A DNA stretch of 64,000 nucleotides from Tubiluchus corallicola (taxonomy: Eukaryota > Priapulida > Priapulimorpha > Priapulimorphida > Tubiluchidae): positions 124,001 through 188,000 of the forward strand of contig JAQGDQ010002386.1 in assembly GCA_030141605.1 (NCBI GenBank), read 5' to 3'. Of the stretch, positions 37,901 to 50,700 are shown piece after piece; the stretch's first letter is position 1; each line of letters opens with the position of its first letter. The notes below the pieces were generated by a model that worked only from the letters and a program-made list of their open reading frames with translations, was not told the origin of the DNA and made no database searches. The position numbers were made by a program, and so were the translations under genes.

Positions 37901-39404
37901 AACATTAAAATTTCATTTAATTCAGTCAAGATAAGAAAAGAGAATTCTGCTGCTTCTATTGTATTTAAAATATCCATGGCCAGAGATGCACTAGAAGTTT
38001 GATCATCAGTTAGTCTGCATTCCTCTATAAATACATATGATTGGACAAGCTTCGGCTTAGATATCATCAATGCATAATCTATATTGTAATTTTGGCAGAT
38101 GTACTTCACATTATTTCCCATATGTGATAGAACTGAATAACAACTTTGTCGAGCAACTTTGTTCTTTCCTGAAAATTAAATCCTGCTAACCGTTTCGTTA
38201 ATTTTCATCTATTTATTATTCTGTCCAGGGGAGGAGGCAGTCATTTCCTGACACCCTTACTCTTTATACATGTTTTTATAGAAAGACGTAGAGACGAGAA
38301 TTGAGAATGTACGTCCTTCATTAACTTTTTGCAATAAGTTACATAAATTTGTTTGCAGTTTTCAGGTATTTAGCAGAAAAATATTTACAGCAGATGAACA
38401 GTTCAGTAGATGACTGTCAGATGCATCGTATTGGCGGGCACAGTAAGTAGAAGTTTCTCTGTCTTTAGTTCTGCACTTCTAGTGATTTTTTTTGCAAAGT
38501 ACATGTGCTTATCTGGCAGTCAAGAGTAATAAATACGAAAGATATTACATAAGATACCTGTGTTTCATAATGTGAATTGTGCTTCAGAAGTAATACATTT
38601 TTCTGATTGAGTATCCAGTAATTAAATTTATGAAACTACTGCAAAGTAATACATAAAGTTAAGATGCGATGCAAGTGGACTGTACAGTTGTCTAATCATG
38701 CTGCTGTTTAAATAATATTTGAAAATAATAACTTTACTTAATGAATTAAAAGCTTACAAGTTAATCGTTGTTAAACCTAATTAGTAATTTGTTTGGAGAC
38801 ACACTGAATATTTCATTCATTGAGTGTTGCTTTCTTGAATGAAGATACTTCAGGAAAGCAGTTGAAAGCCTTGGAGCCTTGAAAATTAACTAGTGTTGCT
38901 TTCAAGTAATGCATATGCCTTTGAATGTATGATAAATGGTAAGATATTTTGAAGAAAATTATTGTGAAAATGTCTAGCAGATTGTTTTTAATCTTCACTA
39001 GCAGAAATTGCAGGTTTGCCTGTTGTAGCATAATGCTCATTAAATTTTGTTGATAGAAGACAAGTCATGTCACTTTGCAAGAATGAGTGTGCAACAGGAA
39101 GTGTTGCCAGAAGAAACTTTCTGTAATTCAGTGCATTTTTATAGAGGCATATCTTGCTAGTAACATAGTATTTTTACTTTAGACATTGGTCTTGCTTGTG
39201 GCAATTTGTATAAAAAATTGTGCAATCAAAGCACTGAAGTTCCTATATATGCTTGTTGTGCTAATTTGACATATTATTAATGCAGATGCGTTTGCAACTG
39301 GGAACGGGGTGCCCGGAAAAGGACGTGAGACGATCCAGCTTCATCCGAGCAAGAGGAGAACACAGGGAAAGAAATCTCCCCTTGGAAGGTGTAAGCTATT
39401 ATGA
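31936..39404 (+). CDS. RAB23: RAB23 small GTPase, complete, eight coding exons
   Basis: Membrane-anchored Rab-family GTPase; animal RAB23 acts in ciliary trafficking and as a negative regulator of Hedgehog signalling. Exons: 31936-31968, 32967-33088, 33337-33422, 34652-34728, 36148-36227, 36912-36994, 38359-38442 and 39286-39404, together 684 nt and 227 aa (human 237). Phases agree at every junction. The start ATG opens an 11-codon exon ending AIK, as in the family N-terminus. Visible are the P-loop GNGAVGKSS (residues 16-24), YKKTIGVDF (switch I), [19 protein letters not shown] (switch II, Gln68), NKMD (121-124) and RTSVKE. RAB23-specific wording such as [20 protein letters not shown] identifies it firmly. 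The intron after 33422 uses a GC donor (GCAAGT). The tail ends CKLL, a CaaX-type box rather than the double cysteine of most Rabs; the terminal Leu predicts geranylgeranylation. Confidence 0.96.
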
Positions 39405-40021
39405 ACTATCCAGCTCCAGTCCTCGGCACTGCCTATACTAATCAAACGATGGGGAATCTTTAGTGCAGTTTACTTCTGTGATTACATGCAACACATTATG
39501 TCTCGTACATCTTGTAATATCCTGTGTAGCTGAACGTCGTGTTCTAAGATGTGGTGCGTTCTCTAACATTGCGTAGAACATTATGTTATTTTGAAAAACT
39601 CGTAACACAGGTTTAAAGCAAAATGTAGATAGCTGACAATAGGTTCGTTAAGCGTATTTGAACATGTCCACTGTCTAGCAGTGCTAATGGCAACTGGTGC
39701 ATTGTGGTTACAGATTACTGCTCACAGTGATAAACTAAAAGGTGTGCATTGTAGCCATATTTGCCCTAATTCGGTACATCTTGCATATCGTAACGGAAAA
39801 AAGACGTATTTTTGAACTCTGATGTAAAACTATTTGAGGTATTAAATATTGAAAGACAGAATGTTTTTCAAGAAAGATATGCTTCAAAGAAATATTACGG
39901 GGAGTCTAATTTTGTTAGTTAATTGTTGTCTAACATACTTCCAGCTATTCAGGTGGGTGACAGTGCAGGCTTGGATTTTGAAAACACATGCACAATAACA
40001 GTTTGTGCCTGATCAGAATGC

Positions 40022-40620
40022 AACTTAAAAAACCTGGCTGAAATCTTGAATTATAGCTTAAAACAATTTACGTTATAAAATATTGAAAAGGAATGTATAA
40101 TTTTTCAAAAATAACTTACATGAAGGAATTATTACCACAGAAATGCAATTTCCTATTCGCATGGCTAGTTCTTTGCTGTTACATGAGCACTACCGCTTGG
40201 AACATTTCGTTAAAAACAGGTGTTGTACCTCTCAGTTCAGAGGTGTTCAGTGGTGATGTAGTATGCACGTTTGAGAGCACTTGCGTGAGCACAGCAATAA
40301 GCTTGAAATATAAATTCTAGACTTATAATTTGCCAAGTTTTTATATATCACACTGTATATTGTACAGTAGCACTGGACTTCAATTTTTGTTTTTGCAGAC
40401 ATATACAACACACACGTGCAATGTTTGAACTATTGAAACTTATGTTCAATTGTGATGTCATCACTAGTTGGGCTCGTTTGCTCTTCATTAAGTTTTTAAT
40501 CTATTATTTAATTATCAGAAACACACTGTGACATCATTACCGATGTTAAAATGTATTCTTTTTCTGCAGTTCAAAACGGGGTGTGTTATGAAAAATCATC
40601 CTGTTTTTCTTTAATCATGT
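40022..40620. repeat. Dispersed repeat family 1, copy B
   Basis: Second copy of the family at 17830-18430, in the same orientation, with all landmark boxes in order including GTGATGTCATCACTAGTTGG and ACTTCAATTTTTGTTTTTGC. The copies are diverged by many substitutions and small indels, so both are old. The 75-codon open frame at 40093 lies inside the repeat and is not a supported gene. Confidence 0.7.
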
Positions 40621-40679
40621 CATGATGGCAGCATTGTTAGATTATTCATTAATCCAGTGATGAGCTTAAAATGTGAAAT

Positions 40680-41015
40680 TGTCAATTTAAATTTGCGATG
40701 TTTTGTATTTAATTGTCAGTCTTATACAGTAGTGCCAAGCTTCAATTTTTGCTTTTGAAAATGTGTGAAACTCTCATGATGGTTTCTACATTTAGAAAAA
40801 TTTTCTCACTTGTAAACTCACCGTTACCTATGCTTACCTGCTGTTAATGAATTTTTTCATATAATTTCCGTAGTGCTCCCGTAGGTATAATATCACAGTC
40901 TCAATGTAAATCAGAAACTTTTGGTAATTATTGTAGTTAATAAAATGTATGTCTGAGACCAGGTCAAAAGAGTTTGGTCTGAGAAATCATACTATTTTCC
41001 TTTAAATAAATTATC
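40680..41015. repeat. Dispersed repeat family 1, partial copy C
   Basis: Directly after copy B, the order AATTTGCGATGTTTTGTATTT, CTTATACAGTAGTGCC, AAGCTTCAATTTTTGCTTTT and finally ACTATTTTCCTTTAAAT matches the second half of copies A and B. This gives a near-tandem, more decayed third copy. Confidence 0.5.
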
Positions 41016-41019
41016 ATCT

Positions 41020-42515
41020 AAAGACATAGTTTTAATATAATGACGAGTTTTGCACTGTGTTGCTGCGATTAGCGATGACCACTAATTTATATTAACAATG
41101 GACAAAAATTGTTTCAGATGAGCGGTCCAGTTCTTCCCACTAAATGACATTATGCTTATTTATGCTATTGCTGTCTGCCAGCGCTTTCATTAATTCATGG
41201 TTGTGCTAGAAAAATTGTGAACAGGGTAACTAACAGACGGAACATTATGCAATGTACTGTATTTTAGTACAAATGCCAATTACCAAATGCAGCATGCCCA
41301 GTGTCTAATTCATCCACATGTGTTACAGTATTGTGTTCTATAATTCTCCTCTTTAAGACAAGTCATCTTACCATTATACTTCTACATTGTTTAACTGACA
41401 AAAAGAAACTCTAACATATGTTTATTGTTTAACTTTGCATTTTGGTTATCACCAAGATCGTTTAATGTACTAACATACAATTTTATTGACTATATCTTAC
41501 TGTGACATTTTTACTTTTTTATGTTTCTTTATTTTAGAAATGTTTTAAATAATGCCAACATTGATTTCTTGAACGTGTAACTTTACTTATATTTTATAAT
41601 CTTTAATTTATTCAGGGTTCTTATTAGGGTCACCATAATTATTATTTTTGTACATAGCTTATTAACGTACATTTATTATTTTATGTAAAAATGATGTGCT
41701 TATTCTATTGCTTATGTTAGGACAATTTTAAAAAAATCCCTTAGGTCATTTATTAGCGTTTGATTTTGTTCATGTTAGATAAATGTCAGCAATACTTTTA
41801 TTGCATACTTTATCAAAAATTGAATTTTTCATTTTTTGCCATAATTAGATTGTAATTCTAACCAAATAGAATAAACTGATAGTTTCAACGTCGAGATTAA
41901 ATAAAAAGTACAGAGAATTTTGTGATTTCAATAATTAAATTGTTTTTCGCTTCGCTTAATATCTTTTACAAACTTATTTTTCAACTTTACGAATTTGTAG
42001 TTCGATTTCTGATGAAGGACATTTTTGTATAACTGTGACTAAACAAAAACTTACGTTTGCTTACACTTACTGTTAAAGGGCAGTAAAATTCAATGACATA
42101 TCTTGAAGATTTCTTGAAAAGTAAAATTAATTGCATAATAAATATTTTTATGGCTACTATTTGCTGTATTTGAGAACATTTGAGTCCAAATTTTTGGTTT
42201 TGTCATAAAAAAACGTGAATTGTACTGAGGCAAATTTATTTTGCTGTTAACATAAATACTGAACACATTACATTTATTTCAGGTGATAGTGCTATATTTC
42301 ATTCATTTTCAGCACTAACTCACTAGTGGATTTCAGCAAGCCAGCCACTCAGTCAATTTCCCTCTTAAAACGAGAAATTTTTAGTACATGTGCACTTAAG
42401 TAATGATCTGATTTACTATTTTGCATTTAATGACTTTGTTTCAAAACAGAAAATGGACTAGTAACATCTCCATAGTTATACATAAAAACTTAGTACATTA
42501 TAAATTTACGAGTAT
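41020..42515. other. Intergenic between convergent RAB23 and UBE2W, nothing recognised
   Basis: AT-rich, with no coding exon or transposon signature recognised on either strand. Confidence 0.4.
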
Positions 42516-42518
42516 CTT

Positions 42519-44772
42519 TTTATTTTTCACAGACGTATTACAGTACTGGTGTTACCATAACAACAATCATTAATCACACTACATGGTGGCACAAATGTTT
42601 TTAGACATATAATTACAATATAAATAGGAATATCTAGCATAAATGCTATTACTAAACATATACATTATATAAATATACATCTGTTTTGTACGTACGTGCA
42701 ACATGACATCATCACATACTATAATGACTACACCAAATGGTGGTAACATTTACGTACTTCTTGAACATCACGAAGGGTAAAATTGAATTAAGTATAACCA
42801 AGGCAAATGAAGTCTGAAATTGCCAGTAGAGAAATTTCCTTTTTTTTACTGTGACTATAACCCAGTATTGTGAGGTCAGAAAATCGTTCAAACCATCTGC
42901 AACTATTCAACACTTAGCAAGCACTTTCTAAGAAAAGAACCTAGCTAGGACCACTAATGGAAGTAAACTGTGGAGCCTGTATAATATTGTTAATGAAACT
43001 GATTTAAACAAGTACACAAACTTACTTCACTAGTAGAAAAAAAAGGTACAAGTAACGCAGAAATTCGAAATTCTGTAAATCCAGTCTAGCTTAGTCATTC
43101 AGGACTAGTGCAATAAATAATTCAGAAACTTGTAATCATAACATAATAATGTAGCATTCAGAGTCGAGAGTTTTCTCTCAAAGAAACTTGCAAGTTTTAT
43201 ATCAAGAAATGTGCAAGTGTCTTCACACTAGAAAGCAGTGTCTGCTGTGACTACTCTAAGACAGTAATCATAAGCAAAACCTTATGACGGATAATGTAGC
43301 GACATTGAGGTTAAAAGAAATTTACTCTTAGCAAATTGATTGTCTTTGCAACAGCTAGGAACTGTCAAGAGGTTTCACAATGAAAACAGGTCGTGTCTCT
43401 ATTCAAAGCGAGAAGTGTAGAAAAGATGCAGATAGTAAACTCGCAGCAGGGGCATTTACACTAAACAGTAATCAACTCGTAGCTCTTGTCTGCGACTTCG
43501 CAATTTCTTGAAACAAAAAAGTCACAAAGCAGTTATACAAACAAATTTGCTGTAAAATAGAAAATTCTGCCGTTGGCCCAAGTGCAGAAAATATATAAAT
43601 CATGTGCAAACGAAAAAGCATTGTTTACAAAAAATTGCAAACTAAACCAAACTATAGGTATGGAATAACGGCTTGCTCATAAAACGGTAAGTTGTTTGAA
43701 CCCCGCAACCAACACTTACATAAATTAGATATTGAAAAATCTGTAAAATACAAGGAAGAAATTGTAAGAACCTGCTTTATGTTACGGCACATTGGTAGAC
43801 ATTAACATCATCAAAATTCTATAAGTTATTTACACCTTGGTAATTTATAAGTTATATACACAAGGAATCACAAAATTAAATGACTGATCAACTGAGTCGA
43901 TGATACATGAACACAGTAATTAATAAACATCAGTTGTGCTGAAGGACAAATTGTGAAAAATAATAGTTCGGCGCTGAAATGCTTAACATTAGAATCCATT
44001 CGTGAAAAATTAACTTTAAGGCTATAAGAGTGAAAATTGTTCATAATAAAGCTGGGTGTGCAAAATTGTGTGTCAAAATAACAACCTAACACTTTTGCAA
44101 ATCCAATGTTCATCCTGCATGATCGACATTGTGCACAAGAGCAACTCCACAAAATCATATTTAGAAAAACGTGAAAGAAAATAAATCCAAAAATCAAACT
44201 ACTTGTTGTTACTAAAATCTCTTAGGAATTCTAAAAATGCAATTATTCGATTTGTGTGCAGCTAAGAATAAAGGAAAATTAATATAATGGATTGAACTTC
44301 TAATAAAACAGAAATTTCAAGTATTAATAAGTTTCTTAACGTAAGAGCACTGGCTAGAAACTAATAATGAGATAATAATAATAATAAAACTATAACTATA
44401 TTTTTACTGTTAACAATGTTCATAGACTGATAACAAAAACATTAATAGTAGCTAGTTTGGCAAAACTTATAATGCAATACTTCAACATTTGCAAAAAGGA
44501 ATCAGTGCACATTCAGCCTGTTTTTGTATCCTCTAAATCCATATTTAAGAATCACTAGAAAACCAGAAAAACAAGAAAATGGTAGTTATGTATTATGAAT
44601 GGACGAATTACTTGGTAGATGAACATGTTCCAAAAGAAAGTGAAATCAAAATTAAAGTCACGTATCCATTCTTAACTCCTGGCTCCGATCCTATGACTAA
44701 AAATAATGCATTACATACAATGGCTGATTATATGGAAGCTCACTATCAAATAGTAGACGCACAGTGAAAAAA
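42519..44772 (-). other. Possible long 3' untranslated region of UBE2W
   Basis: The nearest minus-strand AATAAA downstream of the UBE2W stop that I noticed is at 42519-42524, which would give a 3' untranslated region of about 2.2 kb. No splice or coding signal intervenes. A 109-codon minus-strand frame at 43868-44197 has no family features. This rests on the poly(A) signal alone. Confidence 0.2.
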
Positions 44773-47700
44773 TCACACTTTGTCATCTGAAATGTAACAA
44801 CAAATGTTTTACGTTTAATGCAAACTATGAAATGGCAAAGAAAATATTTGTCATTGATTAAGATATTTCATGCCATAGTAGATTTCAGGAATTAAAAGAA
44901 AATCAGCGTAATTAAATATCAAATAGTGCTGTCGAAAGTTTGTTGGATACACCCAAGTTGAACACCAAATAATGGCACTTCAACATAAATAATTAACTAT
45001 AGTAAAAGTTAATATAGTTACAAGTCATAATAGTACCAATTGCATACAAGATAATGATACATCAGCATACAATAATAGTCGGGATATTGATGAAAAACTT
45101 ACCGTGGTACCACCACCTAGTCTTCTTTGGATTTTTGTTGCATGTGCGTACATAAAATGTGTTATCAGGTGGTCGTTTCTGCAACAAATGAAGGATAAAT
45201 TATGACATTTTACTCGCATTGGAGGATCTGACAAAGCTAAACCATATCTAGAAGTACCTGTTCAATTATTTTTTATATTCTTGCATTTTTCATCAGAAGA
45301 CATTTTTACGAAAAGTCACATATAAGTCAAAAGCTTCATAATGTTGATCATTAACAAGGTTTACCCGCTAAGCAGATTCTCCCACCCCTGGCCCGTCAGA
45401 AGTGCCTTAGTCAAGTTTGAATCTACGAGATAAATAGCCAAACTCAGTATGGTGAATGAAACCCACTCAAAGTAAACGATGGCAGTTACACATCCATGAG
45501 TTGGCCAACCTTGGTGTTGCTTAACTTTTATTGCAAAGCACAGGCGCATGACCACTAGCCTATTTCCCTGAAATTTCACGTGTATTTTTCTCAATGTAGC
45601 TGACCAATGTATTTACAACTTCATTTACTGATTACTAATTACTGATTTTTTTACAAACCTTTTCCTTGCAGCTGCTTAGCATACTGACTATACTTAAACA
45701 GATAGATTGTACAGAAAGCGCTGGTGACCAATCCTCTGTCAAGATGGATAGACAAATGTGGCCATTACTGTAGACATGTGGATGCACAGGAATGTGATTA
45801 CCAGTGAAAACTACCTGTGGTAAAAATGCAGAAGTTCACTAAAATTCAGGAAAACGAAGACGTTTGTGGCTTCCTAGTTTGTCTACAAACAAAGAAACCC
45901 AGTGTTCCTGGTTTAAAAATCCTCCGAGGAATTTTCCAGCACAATTATAGAGCTTACAAATCAATTTCGTCCTACTAAGCACAAAAAGTAGTGCCCAGCA
46001 GCAGAAGAAAAACTTCTGGCACTCCAACCATTTAATGTTTTCATTTTTGTTTCGTGGGTGAAGACACAAATTGTGCATGTTTTTTGCGTCCCTGAGACCG
46101 ACTTTCCCTTTTCAACAAGAGGGGATAAAGATAAATGATTTTTTTCTAAAAATCACCCGGAGTTTGATTTGCAGTACTGACCAGAGTAACTTTTCTATGT
46201 ATGAGTTGTGCATAACACGACAGTCCTAAAACATTCAGCTCCAGCATTAAAAATTGCAAAGATTATAAAAGACATAGAACACTGTCACAATAATACAATC
46301 GGCATTTAGAGAAACGCTACTGTTTCTCCCAAAATTTTCGATCTACTAAGCCACACGATACAATACACATGCCGGTAAGTAACAACATTTGCTTTTTTTC
46401 TAGATTGTATGTAGTAATTAGGACAGCTACGATGATTTCTGACTAGGCAATTTTGCTGCATTTTGAAAACTTTTGTTAATGTCGGATTAGTAATTAATAA
46501 TTAACAGTAACTGAACTTTAGACGAATCTTGCACCCTTTCACCCTTACGCCCGGGGGCAATTGCTCCCTCTCGCCCCTACCTTGCTATGCCCCTGGCTAC
46601 AGCAAAAGGTTGCAGGCAAAATTCCTTCACGCAAAATCAGGTGCAAATACACGACAATAAATCTCGCTTGATACAAAGAGCTACAAAGACCATTTAGTAA
46701 TCTGCCGGGAAGCAAAAACATACATAATAATTATGCTGTTTTATATTATCAGTGAGTTTTTAGGACATAATAATGCAATATGTACTGCTTTAATGCTTAA
46801 AATTAAATAAGAAAGTTGTTGATGAAATAAAAATGGTTTTGAGCAAAGTAAAAAAAATTGTCGTTAAAACGAAACATGAGTTAAGTGAGAAAAAGTGTCA
46901 AATGTTCAGCATTGTTACGTCACAAAAACAGGAGTTATTAAACGAGGTCTTACTGTATATGACTTTCAAAATTTAATTTACATAATACTTTATTTCATCT
47001 TTTGGATCTTAATGCTCTTTAAGAAGATGGAAGAAACTGTTTAAGGGAAATAAAGCTCTGGAGTAATTACCTCGGGTGAATCAAATGGATACCTATTACT
47101 AAATTTGAATAGTAGTTGAAAGCGTTCTCCCTCATACAGAGTACCTGTAGCACCTTCCATTTCTATTGTCCACCTATAATCATACATAAGTAACTATGTA
47201 AAATAATGAAGGCAGGGCCAACCATGCAAAATTTCATCTGCAGACCATACAACAAAATACCCTTGAATTTCTATTCCAAATCTTAACTTTATAGATACAC
47301 AGATCCAGTTATGAAAAACCAGGTCAATAAAGTGCAATTCATAATAAGTTTACATATAGCCGTATTTATACTCATCAACATGCAATTACAAGTTAGATCC
47401 CAGATGAAACCTTTACACGGATATCTAGGTTTCTGCACACTTAATGCCCACACAACTATAAACTCGCAATGATTTGCACAAAACACTAAAAACTTTTCAG
47501 TGTAGAACATTTTTACTAAAATAAAGTTTTGAAGACAATGTCAGTACATACGTGTGTAGACTGTGGTCTGCATTAACTTTTATCCCAGGAGGCGGATCTC
47601 GTACAAGTGTTGACAGCTCCTTCTGTAGTCGTTTCTGTTAAATTATTATTGTTATATTAGCTTAATATGTTACAACTGTTGTACGATATTACATTGGACA

Positions 47701-50700
47701 CAATAATTCACGAATTCTTATTAAAAAAGTTTAGACGACAATGGTGGTTACAGCCTATACTAGTAAAATAGTGACCGTGACTAGTAGCTACTAACTATTT
47801 AAAAGCTTAATGCATTTGAAACAATATTTGATCATAATTTCGACAACTGTGACCTTCTATAACATTCTAATTTAAACAAGTACAGACAGCAATAAGCCTT
47901 TTATGCTATAAAGTGATGCCAGGACTCTCTTAATTCTTTTTAGGCAGTTTCACGCTTTTAATAATTTAGACCACTTGTGCACCTACTAATGATTAATGAT
48001 GACATACGGGCTCGTTTTTGTGCCTTGTAAATCCACTAATGGTCACCTGCCTGCAGATTGAGCCAAGTAAAACAAGGGTAGTAAAATATTCCCTTGGGTC
48101 AAATAAGGGACCAACTTGGAAACAAACATTTAGTTAGGAAAAATATGAGACTACTCGCTGGAGACATCATCTTTAATGATAAGAATAAAAAGTCCATGAG
48201 CTTTATTAGAATCAGAAGCAGATATTCTTTATTGCCAAAAGATTTTTTAAAAATCTGCTTTAAAAACTAATAAAGGGCATTCAACTTTTTATTCATGATA
48301 ATAAACATTTAGATCCTTTAGGTAAATATTATCCCTGGTCTATACCCAAAACAAGCTTTTTACAGTAAGTTGCTAACCCAACCAAGTATACTTCAACTGT
48401 GGTTTCTTTACTGCCACAGAGCTACTACTGGCTTTCAGTACTATCATGTTTACTCTCAAATAAGGATAAGTTCGACGAAAGACGCAAGATACTTGAATTT
48501 TCTGAAACTACCTTCTCACATGGTAATGGAAAAACCAGGGCTGTCTCTCTCTCCTAGTCAATGCAACTGTGCTTTTCCTGTGTTTCATTTGTTGTGCCTC
48601 TGCAACTTTAATACGTGATTGTATGCTTTTATGTGTGATGTTTTTATTTGTAAATAATATAAAGAAACCAAAAAATTGGTTTTAGAATCTTTATGTGTTT
48701 CCCCCTTTTTATTTCAAGTCTTGTGTCTTTTTATTGTATTAATTGTGGGATTTTTTAATAATCAGCAAGGTGTGCAACTGGCTAATAACCACTAAAAAGA
48801 ATTTCAACTAATTAAATAAATTCTTTCCTAGGATTAGGAAATTAGGTGTTTCACAAATCTAACTCAGCCAGCACATGCATGGATATCACTGACAAACTGT
48901 ATGTCTGTTCTCCATCACATAAATATGACAAACCAGTTATTAAAATTTAATGCAGAATTGAAAATATTACGGTTAACCTGTTTTTTACTCAAATACAGCC
49001 AAAGTTATACAACACACTTACATAAACTAACACTAGCTCAACAGTACCATATCAAGGCCTTGCTCAAACGAATATCAAGTACCTGGCATAAAAGAGTTTT
49101 TCAACAACCATGAACAACAGCAAGTACATTTGTACATGAGTACATCTATGGAATATTTGGCAAAATCCATATGGGCTGACAAAATCCTTACTTCAAAAGT
49201 TGAAAGAGTGCTAGCATACAAAAGATGTTTTTAGAGCACTCGGTGCTTGTTTAAAAGACTTGACATTGGGGGCATTAACAATACCACTGCTTAAACTGTT
49301 CCATTCCTGCACAACACGGTAGGAGAAAAATGCTTGCTGATATGTGTGCATGAATGCTGAATATATAGTTTTTGCTAATGACATCAATGTAACTCTCTAT
49401 GAGGATTCTCAAAGAACTCACTCCGATCCAAATTTGTGGCCGGATTCACTATCTTGAACATGCAGACAATTGTGTCATGGCTCTAATCTAGGGTAGGAAC
49501 TGATATCGTTGGCAAGACGAAGACATCTTCTTTGGACTTTTTTATCTTCTCTTTAAAAGATACAGATTGCAGTGCCCTAATAACAACAGCATATTCCAAC
49601 AAAGGACTAATCAAAAGGTTTGTATATAGGTACAGCAACTGACGGCTCAGGGCATACGACTCTCTAATGATACCAATTCTTTGTTTAGCAGTCTTACATG
49701 AGTAATATAATTGTTGCTACCATATGCAGAATATCAATTGGAAGGTGCTGCATAGGAAGAGCAAGAAAGATGGTGGAATGCTTTTGCCCCCTAGTAAGGC
49801 CTACAAAAAGGTTAAGAAGATGCATTATGAGCATTTTGTGAATTCTTACAACATCATTGAATCATGACTAACACACATTAGGGAAACAAAGGCTGTTAAA
49901 GGGCAAGAAGAATTAATGAATTTTGCAGATGACTCGAGAATGGCCCCAGAAATACTGAATCATTGACCAGTATTAACAAAATAGAAGAAATAAATAATCA
50001 GACAAATCTTTTGTGTATATTAGAGAAACTCCCAATGTACCTTTAACCAAGACAGAAAACAGAAGCATATAAAATTAGAATAAGTCAAAAATGAAGTCCA
50101 ACAGTTGACAATGTAGTGCATTTTGTTTAAGCTGCAGCTTTAGAAGCAACTGATCCAGTTTTCGGTAATTTAGGGTATGCCCAGACCAAGAAAGAAGGCC
50201 CCCAGATAGTGTTTACACGGGCAGCAAAAATTAGACTCTGGTACCCTTTTCCTTATACTCGTGGGGTACGCAATTGTTAAGATTCAGTAGCAGTGAAGAG
50301 ATGGTCTTTATTCGTACATAAGAACAACGACTGGCGCATTTCACCTAACCACAGCTGTTAGGCCTGTGTCACACAGAAAAAGCCACAAAAAGCAAGCCAT
50401 AATCCGTAAGGTATAAAGCGTCTTCCATCTTCCGTAAGGTGCATGTCATAATTCGCAGTATGCGCCTTGCTTTGTATAACTATGCGGGAGACACAAAACT
50501 ACTATATTTTAATATAATAGGTACTATAGTTTAATAGTTAAAATAATTTTACTCATTACAGAATAACAGATTGTCAGTCGCATACGTTGTATATGCATAA
50601 CATGATTGACTGGCATGCTGCCTCCTGCATGTAGTATACATTTATTATATGTATTGTAGTAATATGGCAGTAGTAATTAAGTGCTGTGGGTTAAATATGC

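Noticed and set aside
40093-40320. 75-codon frame with signal-peptide-like start
   Set aside because: Lies within dispersed repeat copy B and is not open in the matching part of copy A.
43868-44197. 109-codon minus-strand frame
   Set aside because: Cys/Phe-rich random-looking composition. It lies downstream of the UBE2W stop on the same strand, so untranslated sequence is more likely.
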